From: Microbacterium sp.
Lineage (GTDB): Bacteria; Actinomycetota; Actinomycetes; Actinomycetales; Microbacteriaceae
NCBI GenBank assembly: GCA_002703245.1
Contig: NZTV01000083.1
Span: forward strand, 1-64,000
Direction of reading: 5' to 3'
DNA length: 64,000 bases
Within the stretch, counting starts at the first letter, position 1. Every line of letters starts with the position of its first letter. Below, in pieces: positions 9,123 to 18,631 of this stretch. The position numbers were made by a program, and so were the translations under genes. The notes beneath the pieces are model-generated. The model did no database searches, had not been told where the DNA came from, and worked only from the letters and a program-made list of their open reading frames with translations.

Positions 9123-10715
9123 TTACAGTGGCTCGTGCAGGACCGCCCCGTGCCGTTGCGGGAGAACCCGTCCCCCGCCAAAGGCCCGGGATCCCGCGAT
9201 CCAGACATCGGCCACGCCCGTGGCCAGGCGCTTCGGCTCGGCGAAGTCCGCACGGTCGGTGATCTGTTGCGGATCGAAACGCACCAGATCGGCCACATTC
9301 CCCGGCGCGATCACCCCGCGCGCGGAAAGACCGATGCGCGACTCCGGCAGCGAGGTCATCTTGCGGACCGCATCTTCGAGGGTGAGCACGCCCCGCTCGC
9401 GGACATACTCGCCCAACACGCGGGCGAAAGTCCCGAACGACCGCGGATGCGGCCTGCCCGACCCGTTGATACCCAGCGTCCACCCGTCGCTCGCGACCGA
9501 CACGAGCGGGTGTCGGAGCACCGCGGTGACATCGGACTCGGCCATCGCGTGATTGACGATCGCGACTGCGCCTCGGTGAGCCTCGAGAACCCGCAACGCC
9601 GCCTCCGCAGGGGAACATTCGAGCCGTTCGCCGAGATCGACCAGCGACGATCCCGTGCTCCACGTGAAATCGTCGCCGGCGGCGGGCCCGAGCGCGGCGA
9701 TGACGACCCCGCCCGGGTCGACGTCGCGTCCGAACCGCGAGGCGAGCCCGGCCGCCACACGCCTCCGCTCCGCGGGATCCGCCAGGCGTGCCATGAGGGC
9801 CGGTGCGCCACCATCCATGGCGAACGCCGGAAGACGCGAGGTCAACGTGGTACTCGACGCCGTGTACGGGTAGACATCCGCCGCCACATCGAAACCGGCG
9901 GCGTTCGCCGCATCGATCCGTTCCAGGGCGCGCAGAGGGAGACCGTGATTGGCGGGGCCCATTGCTTTCAGGTGTGAGATCTCCACCGACGCCCCACCGA
10001 CCCGAGCGGCAAGGAGAGCCTCGTCGACGGCCTCAAGGAGGTCACCGGACTCATTGCGCATATGCGTCGAATAGAGAAGCCCGGCATCCGCCGCGGCCTT
10101 CGCCAGCACCACAAGCTCGTATCCGCTCGCAAACGACCCCGGCGCGTACACCAGGCCGGTGCTGAAACCACGGACGCCCTGGTCGGCCGCGCGGCGGATC
10201 TCTTCCGCCATGGTCGCGAGCTCGTCATCGGTGGCGGCACGATTCGTCATTCCCAGCACGTGGGCACGCAACGTCGTATGCCCCAGTTGCAGCACCACGT
10301 TCACCCCGGGCCGGCGGGCATCGGTCGCGGAAGCGTATCCATGGGTGTCAGCCCAGTCTCCGGTGAAGACCGCGTCGAACTGCGCACCGGCCTGACGGAG
10401 GAGGTCCAGGTTGCGCACCGGGAACGTGGAGGCCCCGCAGTTCCCGGTGACGACGGTCGTGACCCCCTGCGCGAGCTGGCTCTCGGCCGCAGGCGACCCC
10501 TGGATGGTGAAGTCCGCGTGCGAGTGCACGTCGATGAAGCCGGGTGCGACGACATCGCCGCCGGCGTCGACGACCTCGCCCGCTTCCGCGTGCGCGAGCC
10601 GCGGATCAGCGTCCACGGCGGCGACGCGGCCGTCGCTCACCGCGACCGTGCCCTTCCACGCGGGAGCGCCGGTGCCATCGACGATGCGCGCATTCGTGAT
10701 CAACAGATCGAACAT
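9123..10715 (-). CDS. N-acyl-D-amino-acid deacylase (D-aminoacylase)
   Basis: 530 residues from ATG 10715, with GAGGTAGAG upstream. It is an amidohydrolase-superfamily protein: HSHADF near residue 65 gives the first metal ligands, GNCGAS is typical of D-aminoacylases, HMRNES and ISHLKAMG carry later metal histidines, and VASDGW the catalytic aspartate. The family removes the acyl group from N-acyl-D-amino acids. The gene starts two bases after the transporter stop and is followed by the racemase after 23 bases, so product and next step are co-expressed. Confidence 0.9.
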   Translation of the reverse strand: MFDLLITNARIVDGTGAPAWKGTVAVSDGRVAAVDADPRLAHAEAGEVVDAGGDVVAPGFIDVHSHADFTIQGSPAAESQLAQGVTTVVTGNCGASTFPVRNLDLLRQAGAQFDAVFTGDWADTHGYASATDARRPGVNVVLQLGHTTLRAHVLGMTNRAATDDELATMAEEIRRAADQGVRGFSTGLVYAPGSFASGYELVVLAKAAADAGLLYSTHMRNESGDLLEAVDEALLAARVGGASVEISHLKAMGPANHGLPLRALERIDAANAAGFDVAADVYPYTASSTTLTSRLPAFAMDGGAPALMARLADPAERRRVAAGLASRFGRDVDPGGVVIAALGPAAGDDFTWSTGSSLVDLGERLECSPAEAALRVLEAHRGAVAIVNHAMAESDVTAVLRHPLVSVASDGWTLGINGSGRPHPRSFGTFARVLGEYVRERGVLTLEDAVRKMTSLPESRIGLSARGVIAPGNVADLVRFDPQQITDRADFAEPKRLATGVADVWIAGSRAFGGGRVLPQRHGAVLHEPL

Positions 10716-10717
10716 CT

Positions 10718-12172
10718 CTACCTCGTCTCGAAGAACAGCATCGCGACGTACATGAGGGCCACGGGAACCAGCAGGACCCAACCGGTGAGCAGCATCGTCC
10801 GGAGATTCGTCGAATGTGCCAGACCCATCGTGGAGACCATGTTCGGATTGGGGAACGGGCCGTACGTGTCGGCCTTGCTCGCGAACAGGAGGACGACCAC
10901 CCACGAGTTCGCCCCCACCCCGATCTGTGTCGCGAGCGGGCCGAACACCTTGTCGATCAACACCACCTGAGCCGCCGTCGCCCCCGGGACCCCCACCCAG
11001 CCGATGAGCGCGATGATCAGGGAGAAGACGAACGGCGAGCTCGACTCCAGCTGCGGGCCGAGCAACGCGAGAACGGTATCGAAAGGCTGGAGCCGATCGA
11101 TGATGAGGAACAGCACCGCCAGCAGCCAGAACAACAGGAACACGCCGGCCATGCTCCACATGCCTCCCCCGATCGCCGACAGCCACCGCCGCAACGGCAT
11201 CCGGCTGGAAAATCCCACGCCGATCGCCAACAGCGGGAGGGCCAGGAGCGGGAAGATCAGCCCGATCGCCGTGACGACCGCGAAGATGACCGAAGCGACC
11301 AGCAACACGACGAACACGAGGGTGGCGACACGGGTGGACCGCGTCATGACACGGTTCCCCTCCGCCGCCTCGGTCGCGGAGTACCAATCCTCGTTCTTGG
11401 CGCTACGCCGCTGCACGACCGGAACCCACAGCATTCCGACCAACAGCGTCACCACCGCCAGCGGCCCCGCGCCGTACAGCACATACTCGCCGTACCCGAC
11501 GCCCGCCGCCTGCATGATCGCGACGTTGCTGCCCGCGAACGGCGCGAGGGCGAGTCCCGCACACCCGCCGATGAACATCAGAGCCGCCGTCGCGGTCCGG
11601 GTGTATCCCAGACGCGCGGCGACGGGGATCAGCAGCGGGGCGGCAATCGCGAGGGCTCCGGCGAGTGTGCCCAGCGAGACGACCAGCACCAGGCAGGAGA
11701 GCATGATCCCGATGGCGACCGTCCGCGGTCCGCGCGCACCGACCAGGCGGAGCACCCCCGTCACGATCATCTGAGCGACACCGGATTCGCGAAGAACACC
11801 GCCGAGGCCGGCGCCGAGCACGATGACCAGGCCGATGATGGTCACCTGGTTGGTCACCGAGCCGACGAGAATCGCCGCGGCCTCCGGCGCCGTCGGCAGG
11901 CTGAGGAACAGCGCAGCGGCCAACGCCACCAGCGTCGCACTCAGGATCCCCATCCCGGAGATGGCCAGAACGGCGTAGAGGGCGATCGGGAGCAGCCCCC
12001 ACAACCCTGCGGGGTCGGAGCCGTCGCCCTGGATCGCGGCGCCCACCGCGGGGGAGACCGCGACCGCGGTCACGAGACCGGCGCACGCCACCACCCAGCG
12101 GGCGATGTTCGTCGGCCGCAACCGCGGCTTCTTGCCGGGCTGTTTGGTGATCGGTGCCGTGTCAACGCGCAT
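10718..12172 (-). CDS. Multipass transporter, ion-coupled superfamily (GntP/NhaC-like)
   Basis: 484 residues with about 12 hydrophobic segments and a short charged N-terminus (KQPGKKPRLRP). The organisation (two repeated halves, the mid-protein helix-break regions GTLAGALAIAAPLL and GVPGATAAQVVLIDK) resembles ion-transporter superfamily carriers such as the GntP and NhaC groups. I cannot name the exact family. Its start overlaps the decarboxylase gene by 11 bases and its end lies two bases from the deacylase, so it is the likely importer of the operon substrate. Confidence 0.75.
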   Translation of the reverse strand: MRVDTAPITKQPGKKPRLRPTNIARWVVACAGLVTAVAVSPAVGAAIQGDGSDPAGLWGLLPIALYAVLAISGMGILSATLVALAAALFLSLPTAPEAAAILVGSVTNQVTIIGLVIVLGAGLGGVLRESGVAQMIVTGVLRLVGARGPRTVAIGIMLSCLVLVVSLGTLAGALAIAAPLLIPVAARLGYTRTATAALMFIGGCAGLALAPFAGSNVAIMQAAGVGYGEYVLYGAGPLAVVTLLVGMLWVPVVQRRSAKNEDWYSATEAAEGNRVMTRSTRVATLVFVVLLVASVIFAVVTAIGLIFPLLALPLLAIGVGFSSRMPLRRWLSAIGGGMWSMAGVFLLFWLLAVLFLIIDRLQPFDTVLALLGPQLESSSPFVFSLIIALIGWVGVPGATAAQVVLIDKVFGPLATQIGVGANSWVVVLLFASKADTYGPFPNPNMVSTMGLAHSTNLRTMLLTGWVLLVPVALMYVAMLFFETR

Positions 12173-13568
12173 CAGGAATGCGTCCGTCGAGCGTGTCGGT
12201 GCTTTCTGACGTGATCTCGACAAGATCCACCTCGCCCGATTCAGCGACGACGTCGGCGATCGTCTGCCCGCGACGCACGAGCGAGAACGATCGTCGGCCG
12301 TCGACTGTCGCCCTCGCATAGATCGCGGGCCGGGGCAGAGAGTTGTAGGCGAAGTGATTCGTCACGTAGTACCCGCCGGTGTCGGGAACGGCGATGATGT
12401 CCCCGGGCTGTATCACCGGGAGTGTTCGAGCCGTCGCGATGAGGTCGCCCGCGAAGCAGGCCGGACCGGCGACGTCGTAGACCTCGGAGGGACCCTCGCG
12501 ACGGGTCCCCTCCGGTGTGAACACCTCGACCCGCAACGGCCACGACTGGGGCATGAACACCGAGCGGGCGGCGACGTGTACCCCGATGTGCGTCACCGCC
12601 ACCGAACGCGGCCCCGCCTGCTTGACATACTCCACCCGGCCCAGCAGCGTCCCCGCCTTCGCCGTCAACGACCGCCCGAACTCGGTGGCGATCTCATACT
12701 TGCCGCTGAAGAGGTCCGGCGCCGTCTGACGGAGGGCGTCGGCGTGGTCGGAGAACGACGGCGTCGTCTCATCCGACGCGAAGTTGACGCTGAGCCCACC
12801 GCCGACATCGATCGTGTCCACCTGCTGCGCACCGGTGGCGGCCTCGATCGCGTCGGCGAGATCGACCACACGGGCCACGTCCGTGGCGGTGTGCTCAAGA
12901 GCCACTCCCTGCGACCCGGAATGCACGTGCAGCTGCCGAAGCCACGGGCGCTCGGTGAAAGCCCGCACGATCTCCTCCCGGTAGTCGGCCAGTCCGATCC
13001 CGAACTTCGACGTCGTGGTCGCGGTGCTCATCGCCTCGATCGAGCCCGCGCCGGACTGCGGATTGATGCGTAATCCGATCGACGGGATCTCTCCGCGGTG
13101 CTCGGCGATCAGACGATCGACGCGCGCGAGTTCCCCGAAATTGTCGATGTTGAAGCGCACACCCAAGGCCAATGCCTGGGCGATGTCCTGGTTGCTCTTG
13201 GCCGGGGAATCGTAGATGACCCGGTCGGGTTCGAAACCGGCGGCCAACGCCAGTTCGAGTTCACCGGGGCTGGCCACCTCACAGCCCAGGCCCATCTTCT
13301 GGAAGTGCTTCAGGACGCCGACGAGGGGAATCGCCTTCGCCGCAATCGTGTGGAGAACCGTCACCTCCGCGGGGTACGCAGCGCGCAACGATGACGCGAG
13401 CTCGTCGATCGTGTCGAGGTCGAGCACAGCACACACCGGTTCGGTGTCGGTCAGCAGACTGCGGCGTGCGACCTCACGGACGACCTGCTCGCGGCGCGAG
13501 GCGACGCTTTCGGTTGAAGGTCGATGATCAAGGACGGGCGCGGGGCGGCTGGGGGCATCGACGGGCAC
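12162..13568 (-). CDS. Fold-type III PLP decarboxylase (LysA/ornithine decarboxylase family)
   Basis: 468 residues from GTG 13568, with a TAGCGT box six bases upstream. It has the alanine-racemase-like barrel with HTIAAKAIP (PLP lysine), HVHSGSQG, VGGGLSVNF, EFGRSL, the cysteine motif GPACFAGD and the closing YNSLPRPA of diaminopimelate/ornithine decarboxylases. The usual YAVKAN around the lysine is altered to TIAAKA, so the substrate is probably not standard diaminopimelate. It is first in the operon with a transporter, D-aminoacylase, racemase and amide hydrolase. Confidence 0.82.
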   Translation of the reverse strand: MPVDAPSRPAPVLDHRPSTESVASRREQVVREVARRSLLTDTEPVCAVLDLDTIDELASSLRAAYPAEVTVLHTIAAKAIPLVGVLKHFQKMGLGCEVASPGELELALAAGFEPDRVIYDSPAKSNQDIAQALALGVRFNIDNFGELARVDRLIAEHRGEIPSIGLRINPQSGAGSIEAMSTATTTSKFGIGLADYREEIVRAFTERPWLRQLHVHSGSQGVALEHTATDVARVVDLADAIEAATGAQQVDTIDVGGGLSVNFASDETTPSFSDHADALRQTAPDLFSGKYEIATEFGRSLTAKAGTLLGRVEYVKQAGPRSVAVTHIGVHVAARSVFMPQSWPLRVEVFTPEGTRREGPSEVYDVAGPACFAGDLIATARTLPVIQPGDIIAVPDTGGYYVTNHFAYNSLPRPAIYARATVDGRRSFSLVRRGQTIADVVAESGEVDLVEITSESTDTLDGRIPDAR

Positions 13569-13574
13569 GATTCC

Positions 13575-13580
13575 ACGCTA
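13575..13580 (-). promoter_or_regulatory. -10 box of the D-amino-acid operon
   Basis: TAGCGT on the minus strand, six bases before GTG 13568, giving a leaderless transcript. The intergenic space (13569-13687) between this operon and the end of the PucR gene is the likely regulator binding region. Confidence 0.55.
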
Positions 13581-13687
13581 GGTTCGCGCTCGTCCCCCCG
13601 CCGTCTCAGTACCGGAGGACTATCCGTCTCGGCACAGTGCACATGTGAGGCGCCCGCAACGAGGCCTGGCGGGCCGACGTGTCGGCT

Positions 13688-14875
13688 CTATCGCGAGCGT
13701 CGAGCGGTGTTGTGCGCGTCAGGGAAAGCGAGAAAGGCGACGGTCGCGCGCAGGGTGCTGACCGGCTCGTCCAGATCGACCCCGGAGATCTCTCTCACCC
13801 TCTTCAAACGAGCGCGAAGCGAGTTCGCGTGGATGCCCAACCGGCCCGCGGCCGCGGTCACGTTGCCACGATGCTCCAGTGAGACGAGCACGGACGGCAG
13901 GAGATCGCTCCCGTGCACTCGGTCATACTCGGCGATCCGCATGAGCGGTGCGGCAAGGTTCGGGCCCTGTGAGCGCAGCGCGTCCGCCGCCCGGATCAGT
14001 GCGAGAGCATCCGGGACATCGTCGGCGCCGGCGACGCGCGCGCCGCCGTCCGCGGACAGTGGGGGTGCACCGAGTTTGATACGCATCGCCCGGACGATCT
14101 CGCGAGCCGCGGCGGCGGATTCGTGGAGGGTGAAGACTCCACTCACGACCGGACCGACGCCCACCGGCAGGTCTCGTGTCGTCCGGATCGCCCGTCCCAG
14201 CCGTGCGCGCAGCTGCTCCGCGACGCGGACCGAGGAGTCGGCCCCGTCGGCGCGCAAAACCGAGAACAGCATCCGATCGCTCAGGACGCTCCGCTCGTCG
14301 GGGAACTCGGCCGCGAGAGCGAGTCGGTACTGCTCGGAGGGCACGTCTCCGAGGTCCGCGGCGATGACCAGGTGGTCGAGGTCTGGCCGAAGTCCGACGA
14401 TCGCGGCAGGTGTCGCGGCATCCGCGGTGCCGCCCAGCAGCGCCAGCAGGGCACTCTCCAGTCGATGCACCGCGAGCGCAGTATCCCGCTCCAGCGCCGT
14501 TCCCGCGCCGCCTGTCGGTGCCCCTGCGTCACGCGTCAGCTCGACCAGCGCGCGAATCAGAGCGCTCGCCGCGGCCCATGACGACCGCACGAGAATCGGC
14601 GGAGCCCCCTCGTGCTGTGCCACCGAGGTCTCGGGGGGAAAGATGAGCGCCGCCGCGTCACGGCACTCCCGGACGGCAGACTCGATACGCGCCGGTTGGT
14701 CGACGGTGTCCACGACCACCACGAGCTTGCCGACATAGGATGCGCCGGATCCCCGCTCGTACACCTCTACCCCGGTCACCGGACGATCAAGCGCCAACGG
14801 GTCGACCGGCCCCTCAGGGCGGCGCAGGAGCCCCTCCGTCGAGGAAAGGACCGACCGCACATCCGGCACACGCAT
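13688..14875 (-). CDS. PucR/CdaR-family transcriptional regulator
   Basis: 395 residues. The C-terminal PucR-type helix-turn-helix (VTAAAGRLGIHANSLRARLKR, with EHRGN before it) matches this family, and DRVHGSDLLPSVLVSL precedes it as usual. The N-terminal half is a poorly conserved sensory region. PucR-type proteins often regulate purine, amino-acid or amide catabolism, and this gene lies directly upstream of the amide/D-amino-acid operon on the same strand, so it is its probable regulator. ATG 14875 has TAATAT six bases upstream. Confidence 0.85.
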   Translation of the reverse strand: MRVPDVRSVLSSTEGLLRRPEGPVDPLALDRPVTGVEVYERGSGASYVGKLVVVVDTVDQPARIESAVRECRDAAALIFPPETSVAQHEGAPPILVRSSWAAASALIRALVELTRDAGAPTGGAGTALERDTALAVHRLESALLALLGGTADAATPAAIVGLRPDLDHLVIAADLGDVPSEQYRLALAAEFPDERSVLSDRMLFSVLRADGADSSVRVAEQLRARLGRAIRTTRDLPVGVGPVVSGVFTLHESAAAAREIVRAMRIKLGAPPLSADGGARVAGADDVPDALALIRAADALRSQGPNLAAPLMRIAEYDRVHGSDLLPSVLVSLEHRGNVTAAAGRLGIHANSLRARLKRVREISGVDLDEPVSTLRATVAFLAFPDAHNTARRSR

Positions 14876-14881
14876 GGCGGC

Positions 14882-14887
14882 ATATTA
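14882..14887 (-). promoter_or_regulatory. -10 box for leaderless PucR transcript
   Basis: TAATAT on the minus strand, six bases before ATG 14875. It is the best match to the TATAAT consensus among the leaderless promoters here. Confidence 0.5.
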
Positions 14888-14983
14888 TCCGGAGGCACCC
14901 GGGTGTCTCCGACGCGGAGGATCGGCGATCGGGAACGGTCCGTGGTGGCGTCGCCGTGCCACAGCAGGTGCCGGACCCGCCCT

Positions 14984-15212
14984 TCAGTGCTGTGTGAGGA
15001 ACCCGTAGTGTGCAGCGCTGTACTCGGCCGATGACGGCTTCGGATGGTGCTTTTCGGCTGCAACGACCGCACGGTCGAGGCGCTCCACGTGTTCATCTTC
15101 GGCGTGATCGCTGACGGGACCTGAGCTGATCTGCGGTGACGGCGAAGGCGGGCTCCTCCGTCGCATGGGCGAGGGGAAGAGGCTGTTCGTCGATGTCATG
15201 AGTCGATGCCAT
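14984..15212 (-). pseudogene. Possible frameshifted small gene (about 75 codons)
   Basis: From ATG 15212 one frame reads MASTHDIDEQPLPLAHATEE and about a dozen more plausible residues before turning into arginine-rich nonsense and a stop. A second frame carries SDHAEDEHVERLDRAVVAAE and ends plausibly at 14984. Joined by a one-base correction near 15120-15140 they would give one small acidic protein. No ribosome site is seen and the family is unknown. The rest of 14888-15279 holds no recognisable gene. Confidence 0.3.
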
Positions 15213-15279
15213 GATCTGGGTGACGGGCGTCGACCGAGCCACCCTGACGCGGAATGGGGAAGGTGAAGGGCCCCGACGG

Positions 15280-15678
15280 TCAGAGCGCGGACGCGATATC
15301 GGTCTGCGCGAAGTCGTTGCCCTTGAACAGCAGCGGGGCGCCCAGATGGCGGGCGAGTGCGTACGCGTAACAGTCGCCCAGGTTCAGGGCTGCCGCGTGT
15401 CGTCCCTTGCCGAAGCGGCGCCACGCGGCCGAGGCGATCGTCGCCTGCGTGGCGTCGAGAGCAACGATGCGGATATCCGCCTCCCGCAGGACGGCTGCAA
15501 GGTCTTGCGCGGCGGCAGCACCCTGGCGAGCTTCGGCGACGATCGTCGCCTCGACCACCGTGGCGGCGCTGACGCACATGTCACCGCTGTTCGCGGCGAT
15601 CGCGCGAGCGAACAGCGGCGCATCGTCCTCGCCGAGCACGATCGCCATGAGCGCCGAGGTGTCGACCGCGATGGTCAC
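15280..15678 (-). CDS. vapC: PIN-domain ribonuclease toxin, VapC
   Basis: 132 residues. The PIN acidic residues are present: VDTSALMAIVLGE at the N-terminus, VEATIVAEAR in the middle and LGDCYAYALARHL with LFKGNDF near the C-terminus. VapC toxins cleave specific RNAs when freed from VapB. The start (ATG 15678) overlaps the antitoxin stop by four bases (ATGA), the normal order and coupling of a vapBC pair. Confidence 0.92.
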   Translation of the reverse strand: MTIAVDTSALMAIVLGEDDAPLFARAIAANSGDMCVSAATVVEATIVAEARQGAAAAQDLAAVLREADIRIVALDATQATIASAAWRRFGKGRHAAALNLGDCYAYALARHLGAPLLFKGNDFAQTDIASAL

Positions 15679-15929
15679 GTGGGCAATCCGGCATCGTCGT
15701 ATCCCAGAATCTCGTCTGCGGAACGGCCGTCGAGAGCTTCGCGCTGCCGGGCTCGCGCGATGATGCTCTCGAGTTCGGCGAGGACGTCGGGAGCGGCATC
15801 CCGCGCCTGCACGCGTGCCAGGCGCTCAGCGAACGCGGCGCGCGCGGCGACGGTGATGCTCTCTCCGGTGGCGGCGGCGAGAGCGCGGGCGAGGCGGTCG
15901 GCCTCGGGGTCCTTGATGTTCAGCGCCAT
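15675..15929 (-). CDS. vapB: VapB-type antitoxin
   Basis: 84 residues. MALNIKDPEADRLARALAAA followed by TGESITVAARAA is the usual short DNA-binding N-terminus of the PSK/VapB group, and the C-terminal part (RSADEILGYDDAGLPT) is the region that wraps around VapC. It precedes vapC with a four-base overlap and is expected to autoregulate the pair. Confidence 0.9.
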   Translation of the reverse strand: MALNIKDPEADRLARALAAATGESITVAARAAFAERLARVQARDAAPDVLAELESIIARARQREALDGRSADEILGYDDAGLPT

Positions 15930-16152
15930 AGCGTCATTCTACGTTCACAGGAAGAAAAGTGGCTCTGTTGGAAGAACGGCTCAGGCTGTGCTTCGGGGGT
16001 GCGTGCGCGGTGCAGAAATGGGGTTTCTCGGCGGCAAAGGGGCGGCTCGAGAAAAGCCCATCGATTTCCCCCGCAATCGGCTCTTTGGGAGGGCGGAATG
16101 TCGGTGGCCCTCCCTAGTCTCGAAGGAGATCGAACGAACGAATCGGGGCGTG

Positions 16153-17584
16153 ATGGGTGACGACGAGCAGCGCGAGGCGGACGCCCTCCGCACGCGCGAA
16201 CTCGTGGCCGAAGCCCACCGGCTTCGTCAGGTGATCGCGGCGGCAGAAGCCGATCTCGCGCGGACCCACGCGGACGCGTTTGCTCTCGCGGAGGAGCAGA
16301 CGGGCCGGTTGCGTGATGCCTCGACGCGAGAGCGCGAGATGCCGTTGCGGTCGATGGCGGCGGAACTCGCCGTCGACGCGCGGATGAGCGACCGGACGAT
16401 GCAGACGCACCTGTTCGACGCGCACCGGACGGTGACGCAGTTCCCGGTCACCTGGGAGGCATGGCACGACGGGCGGGTGTCACGGGCACACGTTCGAGTG
16501 ATCGTGGAGGCCGGGGCTGAGCTCGATGATGAGCACGCGCGGGTGGTGTTCGAGCAAGACGTGCTGGGCTACGCGGAGACGACGTCGCCGAGCCGGGTGC
16601 GGTCGTATGCCGAGCAGGTCGCGGAGAAGCTGAACCCGCGGAGTATGCAGGAGCGGCATGACAAGGCCGTGTTGGATCGGCGGGTGTGGGTCGAAGACCT
16701 CCGCGACGGCATGTCGATGCTCGGCGCGATCGGACCCTCCGTCGAGATTCACGGGGTCTACGACCGGCTCACCCGGCAGGGGAAGGCGGTCAAGGCCGCT
16801 GATCGGGCCGCGCGGCGCGAGGTCGCGGAGGGTGACGGTGGGCCAGTGGCCGCGGAGGGTGACGGCGAGCGTTTGACCTCGGAGCACAATGCGGGACCCG
16901 ACGGGGTGGATGAAGGCGTCAATGGTGAGGTGTGGTTCGACGTGCGGACCCTCGACCAGATCCGCACGGACCTGCTGCTGGACATGATGCTCACCTCCAC
17001 CCCCTCGGTCGACGGGACCGACGGCGTGGTCGAGGGCGGACTGGGCGCGATCCGCGCGCACGTGCAGGTCACCGTGCCGGCGACGACCCTCGCCGGTACC
17101 ACGACCGGGGGTGCGGAGCTCGACGGCAGGTGCGCGGTGGATCCGGAGACGGCGAGGATCCTCGCCGGGAACGCTCCCGGGTTCGATCGGGTGCTCCTCG
17201 ACCCCATTGGAGGCGCCGTTCTGGCTGTGGATCGGCGGCACGCGACGGCGGCGCAGAAGCGGTATCTGATGGCACGGGATGTGCGATGCCGGTTCCCCGG
17301 CTGCCGGAGACCCGCCAGGGATTGCGAATGGGATCACCGGGAGGACTATGCCCTCGGTGGGAAAACCGACGTCGAGAACCTCGGAGCGTTTCTGCAAGAG
17401 ACACCACACGGTGAAACATGCAGCCGGATGGAGCGTCGTTCAGCACCCGGGTGGGAGGCTGCACTTCACCGCGCCCTCCGGGCTTGAGTACACCGAAGAT
17501 CCGCCACCCCGGGTGATGTTCATCCCCGACCCCTCGGGCGACACCGAACCGAGCGCGACACCGCAGCCGGTCGCACCGTTCTGA
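16153..17584 (+). pseudogene. HNH endonuclease, DUF222/13E12 family, frameshifted
   Basis: From ATG 16153 (or the adjacent GTG 16150) the frame reads a long DUF222 region (SMAAELAVDARMSDRTMQTH, RVIVEAGAELDDEHARVV) and then the start of the HNH domain, CRFPGCRRPARDCEWDH. At the TTT at 17389-17391 the frame is lost and ends at 17487 with unrelated residues. Removing one T restores AFCKRHHTVKHAAGWSV and a C-terminus to 17584. So a single extra base splits the zinc/HNH motif. The family is multicopy in actinobacteria. A sequencing error in a T run is equally possible. Confidence 0.85.
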
Positions 17585-17609
17585 CGCGCGTGTGCGCGAG
17601 GCGCGCGTC
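17583..17609. terminator. Hairpin between convergent HNH and lipoprotein genes
   Basis: An eight-base-pair GC stem (GACGCGCG) with an 11-base loop overlaps the ends of both convergent genes. It is a plausible bidirectional terminator without a T-tract. Confidence 0.45.
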
Positions 17610-18249
17610 ACCCGGCGATGCGCTCCCAGGTGAGGTCGACCGGGTCGCCGGTGGTCTCGTAGGGGACCACCATCGTCTCCTCGCTGCAGGTCACCGCGCC
17701 CGCGGAACTGTCCAGCGGCGTGTGTTCGAGGAACTGGTTCGTCAGGTCACCCAGATCCATGGGCTGCCCGCCGACGGTCACATCGACCTCGAGGGAGCTG
17801 TCGTCGGTCTCCAGCAGGATCCGATCGTCATCGGAGACACTCCACGCCCCGCTGATGGTCCCCGTGACCACCACGCTCGGTTCCATCGAGGTCGCCCCCG
17901 CCTCGATGAGCAGGTCGAACCCGTAATCGGAGGCGTACGACGACGCACCGTCACCCGACAGGGTCAGCTCGACGGTGCCGTACGGGGCGATCTCCACCTC
18001 GTCGATCTGGCCGGAGAGCGTGCCGTAGAACCGCACCAACTCCGCCTCCGGGATCAGCCACGTGCCCACCACGCACTCTTCCAGCGACACCGCGACCGCC
18101 TCGGGGGTCTCCACCGCACCCGGCGTCGTTGTGGCCTCCGCCACCGGTGTCGCCGCGTCGTCATCGGCCCCGCCCGTACACCCGGTCATCACCAAGGCCG
18201 CCGTGGCGGCGACCGCGGCCAGTGTCAACGGTGACGTGCGCTTGCGCAT
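17608..18249 (-). CDS. Putative lipoprotein of unknown function
   Basis: 213 residues from ATG 18249, preceded by a GGGGGAGGA ribosome site. A signal peptide with KR in the n-region leads to the lipobox ALVMTGC, followed by an acidic and threonine-rich linker. The exported part (about residues 55-213) has two cysteines (EECVVGTW, AVTCSEE) that could form a disulfide, and reads as a beta-rich domain. I do not recognise the family. Confidence 0.8.
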   Translation of the reverse strand: MRKRTSPLTLAAVAATAALVMTGCTGGADDDAATPVAEATTTPGAVETPEAVAVSLEECVVGTWLIPEAELVRFYGTLSGQIDEVEIAPYGTVELTLSGDGASSYASDYGFDLLIEAGATSMEPSVVVTGTISGAWSVSDDDRILLETDDSSLEVDVTVGGQPMDLGDLTNQFLEHTPLDSSAGAVTCSEETMVVPYETTGDPVDLTWERIAG

Positions 18250-18631
18250 GGATCCTCCCCCGATCGTGACGGGCCCGCCCCGTCCCGCGTCCTACTCTGG
18301 CCGGTCGGCGCCATCGATCCAAGAGGGGGCGACGACTCGAATCACCCGCGGGTGACGCCGCGGGCGATTCTTCGCCGTCGCCGACGCCTTCGGACGAGCC
18401 CGCGTGCGATCGTGATGGGGGCTTCAGCGCCGAGACGCCGCCACCCGATCGTGGCCGCGCGCTGTGGCGCCCGGCCCCGTGGGGAGGAGCGGGCCACGAC
18501 GCCCCAGCAGCTGCTCTTCTCCTCCCCGCCGTGAATCCGCGTCGGTCGCCGCCCGGCCCCGCCCGCACGCCCGAGCTTCCTGCCCGACGAGATCCGAGAG
18601 CTGCTCCGCCGCGACCCGGAGTGAGGAGACC
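18250..18631. other. 382-base intergenic region without a recognised gene
   Basis: No intact gene is visible. Just before the next gene, one frame ends with PSFLPDEIRELLRRDPE and a stop at 18624. This looks protein-like but is cut off upstream by a stop at 18532 with no start between. It may be a gene remnant or chance. Confidence 0.4.

Noticed and set aside
15930-17600. Mobile element around the DUF222 HNH gene
   Set aside because: No inverted repeats, target duplications, integrase or intron features flank it; DUF222 genes are common chromosomal repeats.
18550-18624. Protein-like fragment PSFLPDEIRELLRRDPE before the small membrane gene
   Set aside because: No start codon is available after the in-frame stop at 18532 and no upstream continuation was found; too short to call.
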